The position numbers were made by a program, and so were the translations under genes. This document shows positions 23,801 to 38,500 of a DNA stretch of 64,000 nt, in pieces. The stretch lies in contig OY727093.1 in the NCBI GenBank assembly GCA_963402885.1, forward strand, positions 18,956,161 through 19,020,160, given 5' to 3'. Positions within the stretch are counted from its first letter, which is position 1. Every line of letters begins with the position of its first letter. The notes under the pieces are model-generated. The model did not search any database, had not been told where the DNA came from, and saw nothing but the letters and a program-made list of their open reading frames with translations. The DNA is from Antedon bifida (lineage: Eukaryota; Echinodermata; Crinoidea; Comatulida; Antedonidae).

Positions 23801-26800
23801 CTAATAAATTGAGGCCAAATCTTACCTCAACAGGTACCATCAGTTGGCGGCTAGGTGATTTGCGTAACAATTGCGGACTTTTCTTACGATTACGTTCATT
23901 TCTGTCAGAATTGACAAGTTGAAATAACTCCTTAAGTCTTATGTTCCATGTTACAACTGTTTCATGTATAATTCTCTTTGTCATTGTAATTGAATCTTCG
24001 ATATCCAGAAGCATGTCATGAAGTTCGTCTTTAAATTATAATAAATAAGATATCATTTTACACAGTAATTATATACCTGTCATAGTGTAAAACCTCAAAA
24101 GACACCCATCTCAAACAGAAGCCCCCTCCCCACTTTGGTTTGCAAAAACAAGCTTGAAAAGAAGCATATCTCTAAATCAAGACCACTGGGCTTCTTTTCA
24201 AGATAGTATGGGCTTCTTTTCGACTGTATGTGAATCTCAGAAGGAATAAAAATAAATAATACAAACACATGGTTAAGATTTAGATTAGTGATACTTAAGA
24301 TGCAGACTGTGTTAACAGTGTTTATGATATATTAATATATTAATGAGCTTACTACCACTCTTAATTATCTCACGAATGAAGCCTCATACATTTATTTTTC
24401 AGTTTATTATTTTGCATCTTCTATGCTTCATTCATAATTGGCAAATATGTAAAATTGGCAGAGGGAATGTCTAAAAAATCCTATTATTGTAGTAGCAATT
24501 CACAAAATTTATAGCATTTATTTCAAAAAGAAGACCACCTCTTTAGTTTGCACTGCATTAACAAACTTAATAGATTTATTAAGTGTTCTGCCATTTCTGC
24601 TAGTCTATCAGGGTCTTGCTGGGCTAGAATTCCTGGTTGGCATGCATTAACTTACCAGGTTTATCAAGTAAATGTTCTGCCATTTCTGTTAGTCTATCAG
24701 GGTCTTGCTGGGCTAGATATCTAGTTCGCCCTGCATTAACAAACTTACCAGGTTTATCAAGTAAATGTTCTGCCATTTCTGTTAGTCTATCAGGGTCTTG
24801 CTGGGATAGATATCTAGTTCGCCCTGCATTAACAAACTTACCAGGTTTATCAAGTAAATGTTCTGCCATCTCGGCTAGTTTATCAGGGTCTTGCTGGGCT
24901 AGAATCTCTAGTTTGCTCTGCATTGTATCAATATGTTTTCGAAAATGAACCTGATCACTCTGGAGTAAGAAAATAGTCATATATTTTGTTCACTGTTTAA
25001 TCACAAGGCCAACTGTGAATATCCTCGGTGAAATCCAATAGCTCCACCTGTTGTTTTGTGACCGCTTTGGCATATAACCAATAACAACATTCGAATCGAT
25101 TTCAATGAAAGGTTACATTTTCATCTTTCACCTCATTCATTATTTGGTTGCTTAATTACTTGCCGTTCGGTATTAGTTCTACCAAATGGTGGTCCCTCAT
25201 TCAAGTAAATACTTGTTTTCTTAATTACAGTGGAAATTAATAAATAAATAACATTTTATGGATACACACCTTGCTTAGTTGCTGAAGATTGCTAATTTTT
25301 TTTGCCAAATTTTGTGAATTGTTGTCGACATCTTTAAAACTTAATGTATTTTCCAACACCGCACTGAACAATAAAGTACCCCTGAAAAAAAGCCTCCTTT
25401 TTATAATAATTTCCATAGTTGCTATGTGGTTTATAGGGGAAATATTTTGGACATTAACAAAAGTATGGTACTGTAGCAGAAACAGAGAATAATCAAAGCA
25501 CCTCTGGAACTGACAAAATTACATTCAATACACGACAACGCAGTTAACACAGTGGAACCGTAATCAATAGCCTTATGGCAAGGGTTTGAGACTCATGGTT
25601 CATGGTTCTGGTAGTTTAATGAATCTTCTTGAAAACCATAGGTTCAGTGTACACAAAATGCTTTTGTGCACTTTAAAGAACCAAGTACATCTTTTGAGTA
25701 GGGGTTATCCAGTGTTAGTTCATACAAAGTCACAGTTGTGGACAGAAAAATTGGAAGAAGCATGTAGTTGCAAATTGTAACATTTAAGTCCACAACGCCA
25801 TGAGCGCATGACACTATATAAAACTCCATCATTATTACTATTTACATATTAAGTAAGCTTCATCAGTTGCAGTGATGCTACCTACCTGCGAGATAGTCTT
25901 TGAATCATCTTTAGGTACTCAGCGTAGGTGTTGTGGTGGCACTTCAGGTAGATTGGATAGGGAGGAAAACAAATTTCACGAAGGACAATTGAACTGTATC
26001 TGTATCAATAACAATATATTAAAGTCATTACAGGTATATACATACATTTTGAAGCAATTAAATGCATTTTATGGTACAGATAAATAGAAATAGAATAAAA
26101 TGATATCCATAATAAAAATCAATATAAGATAAGAAAAGTCTTTTCATAACCAAAAACAGATCATGAAATTTGGTTTCCTGAGGCTTTAAAAAGACAGATG
26201 AATAAAAATAAATAAATCACAAAACATTTACAGTAATACAATATAAATAAAATACAAATTACAATTTGTAACTATTACAGTCAATCAATCAATCAATAAT
26301 AAATTATTATTAATGTATGCAAACAATTTGGGGAGTAAGTGAATAAAAGATAACTTTGAAAGTAGGTCATTATAGCATAATATACAGTGTTTTTCATTCA
26401 CTGCCTTATATTTTAAAAAATACAAAAAACCCCACAGAGTTTATTGTAAAAGGAAAGAGAGCGTACTCGATTCGCTTGTACAGTACAAATGTAGCAAATC
26501 CTTTCATGGATATCTCCTGAGATAATCTTACCAAGCTTACATGTAAAGGTTAACTTTTGTATTGTTGTACGAGGCCCGACAAGTCGTCTCGTCGAGAGAA
26601 AGTTAAACATTTTTAAAGTTCTCCTAACGACCTAAAAACTACTCCCGATGCACCAACGAGTCAAGAGGCATTTCATCGGGCCTCGTCATATGTTTCTGGC
26701 TGAGTTGGCCTTTAGTTTGTCATGGTGTAATGTAATGTAAACGACGTGTAAAAGGCTCATTATAGAAAGATACAGCTGTGTTACATCAATGTAACCTTGT

Positions 26801-29800
26801 TAAAGATTACTGACTTGTTTCAAGATTTTATATGGATGTACACCTGTGAGACATTCGTGAGATAACAATTTGTTACAATATGTAACATTTTGTAAGATGT
26901 TTGTATGTGTGAATCAGTCAGTAATATTCAGTATATAGACAGTATTAAAATAAATCAATGTCTCTTACTTGAAGGAAGCAACAATGTTGAGGTATCCAAA
27001 ATATTGATAATGATGACGATGAAGAGAATGAGGGCAAGGTTCAGCACATGCACGTCTGTTGTATTCCATACCATAGAAACGTAGCTCTAGGTACTTAGCA
27101 AATGACATGCTCCATGTATCATTGGATAGAGGCTGAACTGGGGTTACCTGCACAATAAAATGCAATAACAAAAGAAGTATTTATTTATTTATGGTTCATC
27201 CAGCTGAAGCTGATCATTAGGGACCCTCAGAACAATACAATTTGATAAATAGAATTTATAATTAATTAACTAAATAAAATAATGAATAAATAATGGAAAT
27301 CTTAACAGAAAATTATATTTAGTGATAGAGCTAGGTTTTAAAGTACTGTCAAAAGCAATCAATTAAAAAAAATATTTTGAATTCCTCTACAAAATACACC
27401 AAACTATTAAATCAAACTGAATAAAACAAAGTACAGTATTTGGTATTGGTTTTCTGACAGATGTCAGTAATAAGGCATATACAAATATATAAAATGTAAC
27501 TTGGCTAAGACTTCTGTATCTCTGGACCTTTACATAACTTGTCCAGCGAAACAACACAAAAATGAAATAATCTCATAAAATAGAATATATATTTTTCCTT
27601 ACTTGCTTACAACGACGACACCAACTCCATGATAGTATGCTGTCTTTAAAGCCTGGAATGGGTTGATCAAGTTGACGTTGCAGTATTTGTATGGCGGCAT
27701 TGCCATGAACAAATCGTCGTACATGATCTACCATGGAAGCATCACATGTCTCACTCGGACATTTGTAAGAATTTCTAAATATGAATTGAATATCAATGAT
27801 AATGTATTCATAAAATGAATTAAAACACATCTAATCCTTGAAATTTAATTTTGTATCAAATACCATTGGCTATTTAGTTACATTTCATGGCATGGCTTAT
27901 TACAGTTTTTTTTCTTTCCATTCAAAACAAACATTCATCACTGCACTATTGTAATGTTCTTGTTAGGCTACATCTGAGTGAGCAAAGAAACACTTATGAT
28001 ATTAAATTTACCTAAATATTTATTGGAATTAAATGAAACTACAGTAGAACCACTATAGAGGGACAACTTTGGGACCAAACAAATTGTCCCTTTAATAGAA
28101 CTTCTATTTTATATTTCGTATGTCATGTTCTTACCTGAAACAGTAACGTTCCAAGAATAATCCTAATGGAATATCATTATTCCCATAAAAATCCATCACA
28201 ACAGTCCATGGATTAACACAGTAATTTGGAGCATTGTATGACTGACTGGAGTAACTGCTAAACTGGAGAGTGATCTTCTGATGGAATTTTGGGTCAAAGC
28301 AATCAATCCGTCTTGCAGGTCCAGCCATAGCTATCATCTTTGTCTTGACTGGATACTGATCTGATGCATCTGGTGAGTCATCATCGATATTTTGGTGAAT
28401 TCTGCTTCCCCGAGCTCGGTAGTCTGCTAAAATTGTCTTTGTGGAATCTTCAGATGCATTCAATGTCAGCTGCTGTGTAAGGAATGGATGAGGACTTTGA
28501 ACAGATATACTTTCCCATAGTTTAGAAGATCGATCTACAGACTTATAGGTAACTTCAGATGGAAATGGAGCTTGGACAGTTTGGGAATCTGGTGGAAGCA
28601 ATTTCACTGACCAGTAGAGATTCTCAGGAAAGTACTCTCGTAATTTGGATGTTTTTCCCAACATTGATTCAAAATATGGCAAAGGGATACTCATAAAAGG
28701 AGATGTGTTGAGAATACTGTTCTTGATAGCTGCAGAGAAAACTGAATCATCTTTGGTATTTCCTTCAGAGTTTAACATTTCACTGGTGGCTGCAGATGGT
28801 TTCTGTAACTCACTTTCAGATTCACAGTCATCGTCTGAATAATCAGTCTGATGAAACTCTGCTAAATAATCTTCCACACTGAGTTGATTATCATATTTTC
28901 TATTTTTGCCTTCACCATTTAAAACACTGCTGCCATCAACACCTTGTCTGTCAAAATGGTGAAGTTGGCCAATGTTATCAATTGGACTATGAGAGACTTT
29001 ACTTTCCTTTTGCGGAGAATGGATAGGTACACCAGAATTATCAATAGTAAAAACCTCTGAGTCATTAGCCTTACTTTCTGTTTTTACACTAGAACTGAGT
29101 TCAGAAGATGTGTTCGAATCCGAAAATGTTCCTTCTTCTATGGTTCCACTTTCAATCTCACCACCAGAATCAGTATTAGAATTGGTCTTTTCTTTTGATC
29201 CAGCACCAAATATCTTCTTCATTGAATTCACTGCACTTTTGAAATTAGAAACCTGCTGGTTGGACTTATCTTCGTTGTCCTTTGTATCTTCTTCATGTTC
29301 TGTGTTATGTTCAATTTCATCAGATGTTATGTTCTCAAAAGCACCGTCAGCCTGATCTCCTTCACTGATTCTCATAAGTCCTTCTAAGATGCTGTCTGAG
29401 AACCCAAGAGACTTGTGTTTTGGACTTGTTGGAGTGATCTCACGGAATTGTGGCACTTCTGGTGGCATCGCAAATTCATCCATAAGGAAAGACATCTCAA
29501 GTCTAGAATGATACGCAGCAAAGAGCATCAACTGCAATACCTTTTTAACCTTTGACAGAAAATAAAGATAATTATGCCAAGCATATAAAAATTATCACAT
29601 GATAAGTAACATGAATATGTATATATTTCTAATTTAACATAATAAAATGAATGTTTATGAGTTAAATAGGGATAATATGCCACAAGTTTTATGTAACGAT
29701 GCGGACCTAAATAGAACAGTCTTGAAATATTCTCCCAATTAAAAAAAAAAAACAATCAGTCGAAAACTAGACTGGAGGCAATTTAAAAATGCAGCCCTGG

Positions 29801-32535
29801 GACAATGTACAGTTTGGATGCCGTTTTTTGATCATGGACAGTCACTTCCTTATGTGGCACAAAGTTTACAAGTAGCTGAACATACAATATAAATTAACCA
29901 ATCAAATGGCTAGGACATACACTTGTGTGTTCTATAACAAGTAGATTCTTGTAAAATTGTGGGTCACATGATATTCAATAAACTATTTCTATGTGCCAGA
30001 CACGAGGCTAGGTTGATCTCATTCAAAAATCAACCTGTAGTTTTACTCATTGTACAAAATTGGAGTGTTGCCAGCTTGATTGGTTTAGGCCTTAGTCTCT
30101 GTGTTATAAAACAAATACTGAATATTTATGAGAGATGAATGGTTCTATTTTCATATTTTATCTCATGAAATTATTTGTACCATTGCACTGAATTTAATTT
30201 GTATAATATTCACCGACACAAAGTGTTCCACTTACTATAAACACAAACAAATTATGTTTATATACAACATGAAGCTCACTAATTTCTGATAGATTGATTA
30301 TTTGAAAATTACCTTTGTCAACTCAAACTGGTCAGCACCTCTTAAGATAATGGAACATCCCAACTTGCTTGGACAGCCTTCAAAGAACATCAAAGTCTTT
30401 GTATAATCTACAAGAGTTAATTAAATTATTCAGCCACAGTTATAAATAACTTGTATTACTGTAATGTATCTTTCCTTTTTACATATATGGTTATTGGTGA
30501 TTGCACTGTAGAAGCATACCTTAAAAAAATATTAATATAAGGCTCATGTGAGCAATGGATGGACATCAAACATTGAATATGAATCAAACTAAAATGTCTT
30601 TGTAAGTTGTTATCAAAAAGTAAAATATGGCGACAAAATTGAATATTATGCGACTTTTATTAGACATCTGTAAAAGCAAGTCTATTCAAACTGTAAATAG
30701 TAACTAAATCCGGGGCGTGAGACGAATTGGCCCACTCGAAACACCCCACTTTATAGGCCAAACCAAATGATTGTTAATAATATATTATTATTTTATTTTT
30801 CCAAGTTTTTAAACGTGTTTGAACTGAGGGCTAGTCACAAAAAAAAAGGTTTCTTACTTTGAGGAAGTTGAAATTGCTGTATACTAAATGAGTGACAGGA
30901 ACCAATGCTTGACTTAGATGCTTGATCTACAGTGGTCACTAGATCTGCATCAGTGAAACGACCAATCCTTGCTACAACAGACTAAAATATGCAGAAATTT
31001 ACAAGAGGTCAAACAGGGGTTATAAAAACTGTTTTCAAGCTTTCGATTTGTGATGACCTAGGACCTATGCACTGATGTGTTGTCAGTCAATGTCTGGACA
31101 AAGAAACCACCAAAACTGAGTAAAGAAATAGGGTATTAAGGAAGAATTTCCAAACTTCCCTGCATGTACACAATAACATTACATGACCTAATTTGGGCCT
31201 GATGATGATTAATTGGTCAGATATATTGCACTTACTCTGATGAAAATGTTGTATTATACTCAGTACATTGAGAATTTTGCAAACAGTAAAGTCTATTTTC
31301 CACTAGCTGAACGTGTTCGCGCTTATCCAACGTTTCCGACAGACAAAAAATCACGATACCTTTTCCACTACAAGAGCAAATAGCTGGGATTTTCATTTTC
31401 ATCACGCGTCTGCTGCGAGCTTTTCGATTCATAACTCATTTCTAGAACTGTAATTTGTTGCAATTGTTTTCACCTCACAAAAAGTTAAAACAATTCCAAC
31501 TACTAATTTCGCTGATAGAACTAGAATGTTGCAGAGAGGGATTTGGAAGATAGAAACATGAATACACAGCATATAAGCTGACGATTTTGAATGGCGCAAA
31601 CAAATTCGTTTAGTGAAAAAGAGGTTGGACTCGAACCCATAACCTACAGACCACTGAGCTTGCACTAATTACTAGGGCTGTAGTAAATGCCTTATAATAT
31701 TACACACATGCTTCCACACTTAATATTTGGTGGAATAAAAATAAAACAAACCAAAGAAACTATACTTACTGGCTTCACACTTAGGACTACTGTAATATCA
31801 CAATTGAGTAAGAAATCCTGTGCCAACCTGGCAACTGATTTTTCTACTACAAGAACTGTTGGCTTCAGAGTTGAAATCTTGTGTACATAATTTTTTAGGT
31901 ACTCATGCTCCTGAAAAAAAAATTTCAACAAATAGTTGTAACTAGACTATTCCTTATTTTGCACAAAAACGATTTGAATAACCTGCCCGCTGATGTGGTC
32001 AATGGCAAAACCCTGAAAGAATTTCAAACTGTAGTGCTGAATTTCAAAAAGTCCTCCTAAACTACATGATGCATTGGCAGACATGACGCATAGGCAGAGG
32101 CTTGGTGACCTGATCATGTGACCCGACAATCCTCCCTTCTCGAGTCCATTTAATATAATATAGTAAAAAAAAAAAAAGGAAATGGCAACTGAAGCTGGTG
32201 GTAACTTCCGCATAGCTGCAAAATGTTCAGCTTGTTGAAGGTGGCAACTAAATAAAAGAAGACAATAGTTCTCAAGCTGGTAGAGTGAAGTATGGGTTCA
32301 AACCCTGCTGTCCATGGCAATATGTATGTTCTCATAACCTTATAGACCCTGTTGTCTTGATGTTCTGTTAATTGATTAATTTGGACAATTAAAAAAGTAA
32401 ACACAATAGTACCTGAAGAACAATTGGTTCTATTGATGAAAACTTGTGTTCAACTCTTTGATGTTCCACTGCTGATTTCAGTATCAGTATTCTTGGTTCT
32501 TTAATAACAGTTCTCATCTATTAATAGTAAAATGG

Positions 32536-32569
<34 letters not shown>

Positions 32570-35500
32570 ATTCGATAACTCTATACTGTATTCAATTTTA
32601 ATAATTTTAACAGAATTTTACATTGGCCTACATTACATTTTTCAATCTGCATGTTTAACAGTATTTTAACCTTAGACTATAACATTCACTCTCAACAGGC
32701 CGATATTTATGAATCGGCAGTTATACACAGATGAAGTTGAAATATACTTCACTCAACCATTCACATGGTTTTGTTGTGCCATATAATATTTAAGTGTTTT
32801 TGGTTATTGTAATCTTAATTGACTAAAAACTGACATAAATTTTGTGAATTAAATTTTGTTTGTTTTTTTTATAGGCGATAATTAACTATATACAATATTG
32901 TATACTAAATGTTACTTACGCTTCGGTGAGCTACGTTTTTTGTACAAACGACACCGTTTACAATACGACAATCGCTAAGACTACCACCAGCAACTTTCTT
33001 GATATGAACATAGTAACGAATGTCCATCTCATCATTCTGATAACGAACATCTGGCTTCACCTACATCATTAAGAATAACACATTTAATTGAACATTTTTT
33101 AAGCACATTTGATGTGTGTAAAGGATTTTGTTATGTTAAGTGACTTTTTCTTAGGTGTGTCAATTTTTAACATTACCATCATATACTGTATGGCCTCAAC
33201 ATCGTCATATGGAGTGTGTTCATTTGTAGAGATTTGGAATTCCTCTAGTGACTAAAACAGCTACAACCTTCAAGGTATTATGGATAAGGTGCTTTTAAGA
33301 CAAAACTGTTTTATTTATTTTATTGTTTCTTTTAGACAATTAAAAATTGAATACCATGTTTGTGGATTTGTGTGTGCATCATCTAAAAATAAAACCGCAG
33401 GATATGATTATACAAAAATACAAATCAAACACCAACAAAAATTACCATTTTGCTAATTTTTTCTACCATCGGTAAAATGATCTGCGTCCAATGATGTGGA
33501 AGATTTTCAGTTTCAAGAAGCTGATGTAAAAGTGCCACCAGGTGTTTGTAATTTGCACTGCTTAGTCGCTCCATGGCCATCTTTTCACCGTTTTCCTCAT
33601 TTAGATCCTCAGCATCAAGCCAGCCATGTGATTCATTAGTTGTGGCTTGGCTTAAATGCTGAACACCAACTAATACATCATCTAAAAATTTACAAAATTA
33701 TACAAAATGCCTTAGAAACACTTTGAATGTTTAGGGGACGAGTACAATAGAGTGTTTTGATCAGATTATTTCACATGCTACCATATCTCTCTCTCTATGC
33801 CACAAGAATACTATGCACAATGGGCACTCTGCAGTAGGAAATACTATAAACATAATAGCACCCTCAAGTGTTTGGGGGTAGTAGAAACTATTATTTTGTT
33901 TAGCATAGAAACAAAAATAGCATATCTCTTTATTTTATCAATTTCACTTAACTCAATAAATATTAAAGTAATTCCCTTAAATTGTATTCACTTAGATAGG
34001 AGAATTTTAAGGGTAAGTGCTTACCCTAGCCTAAGTGTGAATGGTGAATATGGCCACAGAAGAATAGCACAGTAATAACGATTGACTTTTAACTAAACAT
34101 TACATATTTCAATCTAATCAATTTAATAATTTTTAAAGGTGTTTTTTTTTCAGACATCTATATAATCATGAGTTAAAATCATTTTTTATATAAATTAAAT
34201 TTGTTCTTGAAATTTATGAAATCTTTGATACCTTCTTTGTCCGAGAACAAAACCGGAGAGAAGAAAAGATTTAATGCTTCACAGCCACCAATCTAATTAA
34301 ATCTAAATGTTGAATGTTTTAATCTAACTATGCAAACTCACCTCTCAATTGGTGTTCATCTGGATCATTCGGAACAGAATGCTGATGAAACATCAATTCC
34401 CATGGACCAGTTCCATTATCACCTGTAGTGACACCTACAAGAGATGTCAATGTGTGAAAGTATATTTGGAATTCTGACAACCTTAGTCTTTTTGAAAATG
34501 AATCTGGCTTTAATAATATGTGGCTATGTGTACAAACAACATGATATTCATCCTCACATGGACCGTTCCATTATCACCTATAGGGACACCTACAATTGAT
34601 ATACGTCATGGTTTGAAAATAAATCATAAGAATGTGGAGAATATGGGTTTAAAAATATGTGGCTATGTTTACAAATGGCATGATACTACTGAAACTGCTG
34701 GTCTGTGTAAATTGGCCTTTAATGGCTATATGTACAAATGATATAATTTGATTCTGCACATGGTGTACTGATCCATTTCAACACCTGTTGTTTATGGTAG
34801 GTACTGTACAAAGTGGCTGCTGTGGGGGCCATAGGAATTAATCAATCAATTTCCTCACATTGAAGACATGGACACATGAAGATTTATTCTTTATTTATTT
34901 ATAAAACCATAAAATGATGGTTAGATTTGTTTTATTATTAATATTAGTTTGTTTATTTCTATTTCCTACTTCTTCATTTTCTATCTTAGTTTTGTACTTT
35001 TAATTATTTTATACAGAGCACATGGAAACTAAATCTTCTTTTTATTTTTATTTTTTTTCTTTTTTTCTAGAAATCGCGGCGGGTGCTGTATATTCCAGAG
35101 AGTGATGGTGTAATGATAATATCGGACTAGCATGTGATAGGCATGGGTTCGAGGATATCTGTACCATACTAATTGCATCCTTAGGCAAGATGCTTTACTC
35201 TCATTGCCTCGTCCTTCGGATGGGATGTAAAGCCGTTGGTCCCGTGTACTTAACAGTGTACGTTAAAGAACTTGGTACACTATTCGAAAAGAGTAGGGGA
35301 TCGTCTCCCGGTGTGCTGATCTGGTAGGCGCTGCACTGCTGGCTGCCGTGGGTCCGTGGAGGGCCTAATCCGAATTTCCTCAGTTTCCAGTTAAGCTTGA
35401 GGACAAATATGAATACCTTTACCTTTTAAATTGGGTTTTCCTGAATCTATTCATCGTCTTTTTTTTTCTTTGTTTTTTTCATGATGTTTTATCATTTGAC

Positions 35501-38500
35501 TGTTATTTATGTATCGACCTCTTTTATAAAATATGTATGATGTATGGATTCAAAATAAAAACAAACAAGAGGGTGGCCTTTCCAGTCCCAGTGAAGGAAC
35601 TGATGATTGTAAAGGCACTCAAAGTTCTTTTCATATAACTTACTTCTCTCTGAGCTGTTGGATCCTAAAGACCTCCTAAACTGCATCCTTGAAGACAGAT
35701 GGTTGTCTGACAACATAGAGACTTTATCAAAAGAACCACTTAACGTTGTGGATTTCTCTATATCACTCACAGATTCTGATTTGCCTAAACGATAAAGATG
35801 ACAGATCGTTTTAATCAATAAAATAAAAAATACTAGTAACATTTCAATTTACACATTAGACAGCTTGTGAAATGCTGCCTGAGTTTAAAAGATTGTTTTG
35901 CAATTATATTCAATTCAAATACAACACATATTTAATTATGAATCACAAATAAAATTACTGACAAAAATGGAAATGTTGTGTGTAACAGTGGCTGAATCTG
36001 AATGGAATTACAAATAAAGCAAAAAGCCAAATCAAATCAATAAAGTAAAACAGTCGAAAATAAATAGCACAGCTTTTGGGTAACACTATAAACCCTTTCT
36101 CAGTGCAAGAGATAAGTAGGAATATTTAACTATGACTAAAACAATCAAAAATCAACTAAAAAGTCATTGGAATTGAGGTGATTTAAATCTTCAATTATTA
36201 GAAGAGAATAGGTAGATTCACATTCAACGTTGATCATGCTTCCACTGAACATTATAAAGCGAGTCATTTTATGTGAAACTAAGATTATCAAATAATGCGA
36301 TCAGTTTGATCTAGTGGAGCGCACAAGAGAAACATGATTAACTTATGTTGATATAAGTTTGCGGTACACCACGTATGTTAGTTCTGAAAAGAACTGTTGA
36401 GAAACAGAGAAACTCAACAGTTCTTTTCAGAAGTAACATACGTGGTGTACCGCAAACTTATATGAACATTTGATTTTGCCATGCAAACAAACCTTCAAAC
36501 AATATGATTAACTTTTGATTAACAGCATTTGATTTCAGCTTTTATGTAACACCTAAGCATATATAAGTCATGATATGATTTCTAGTGAGCTGTTTCTATT
36601 TATTGTGCTAAACCTTATCATGATAATAAATCATGATAATTACGGCACAATATTCTATATGAACATGCCTAATGAGAAGTAAACAGGCCCCTCTCGGCTT
36701 GAGTGAGCTCATGAAAGTGCCTGGGAAATATAACATTTTAGTATGTAGTCCTTTTTTTTTATTAAAGAATTTCTTTGTTTCAGGTGACAGATTTTGAAAC
36801 TTATTGATACACGAGAAAGGAATTCTTATTTTTAAAAATGTTACAGAATCATATACAATTGAAATTACCAAAAATATAAATCGCTTACCTAAAGCATTGC
36901 CTCCTTCATCGCTGATCTCTCTAAACCAGATAGGTTCCATGAGATCCTCATTAGGAAGAGACACTTTGTCACTTGCAAACGCTTCTTTTGGAAAATTACC
37001 ATGTCTTGCTGCCTGTGGAACAAAATTTCACAAATTTATATATCAAAAAGATATAGAGGCCCATTTACACTAGAATGATAACGATCAATGATAAATATGC
37101 ATTTTTCCTACATAAAGGAATCTAAAACAATATAATATTTTCACATGTTAAATCAAATGACGCCATGATTGGTTGAGCAATAATATCGTGATGGATTTAA
37201 AAAAAAATTGTATTAAGACAGTTTAAATGGTTAAATAAATATAATAAAATTATAATAATAAATATAATTATATTAAAAAACAATCCAACACAAACACATC
37301 TGAACCAAGTTTACAATCGGGACAGTGTAACTCACTCTTTCTAAAAACTGTATAAAATGAAGCTTAAACATACATTTTGTACACTATGGTGTACACATGG
37401 TGATCCCATGCTTAGGCACTTATCAATGCAAGTGCTCATTAATAATAATGTTAGCATGTTTATTTTGAGTTCTTACCTCACCCTGACAATAGAGAGCATA
37501 TTCATCTTGGAAAAGCTGCTCACTTCTTGTCACACATTCAATCCATTTAGCATCTAGAAGAGCCTGTCCAATTGCTACAGCTTGAACCCTGCAAAAACAA
37601 ATATACTCGGAGACTTGGAAAGACAATTACAGCTTTAAAGAAACTGGTCTGAAATCACTGAAACAATGACATTGGCACATCAGTAATATGATATTTCAAA
37701 AAGATTTATCTCTAAGCTATTATATTATTAGCAAGATATTAAACAGGCATATAAAATAATATAGATTTAAATTTATTTTATTTTATTTTATTTGGCATGG
37801 TTCAATATTACAGAAACCTGTGTATTTTTGAAAATTATAATTTTAAAATAAAAGATTTAAATGTTGTTATGTAGTTACTATTATATATTGTTGGTTGGTA
37901 AATTTGTGTTTTTCCATAATATTATTTCTGAATCTAATAAATATATGGCGCCATATGTAATATCTATCAATACTGCAATTGAGAAATAGAGTGTTTCCGC
38001 CATACCACACATCAATGCTGTTAAACATAAGATACCATGAAAGCTCCAGTGCCGTAAATGGTTGGATGCATATCAAGAAGAAGATTCTTGGTTCAATTTT
38101 GGTTGGGGTGACTTTTTCTCATTCTAACAGACAGAGTTTCCTTATGCCTGTAAATTTGTATTCATCATTAATATATAATAATATAAATAATATTTATAAT
38201 AATTATATTACAAAACTACTAACCTGTCTGTTGCTTTATCTTTATCCAGTAACCAATCAACAACCTGTGATCCTACTATACAATCAGGATAAGTACGAAG
38301 TCGATACCGATGACTTTGAAACTCAATACCATTGCCCGACTTGAGCATCAGTATCCAAAGATCTCTCAGTTGTATCGAGTCCTATATGATAAACAATTGA
38401 TTATGATAATTATGTAGTAGGCCAGGGCCTAACTAATTACTATAGATCTAGATTATAGTTTTTTCTCTTGATAATAGATAGAAACTGTAGGCCTAGATCC

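Noticed and set aside
24637-24948. Plus-strand frame with LPGLSSKCSAISVSLSGSCW repeats
   Set aside because: Antisense shadow of the repeated PIKFYVE exon 22.
28645-29355. Plus-strand frames inside 28.1-29.5 kb
   Set aside because: Antisense to the large PIKFYVE exon 17, whose minus-strand protein is clearly conserved.
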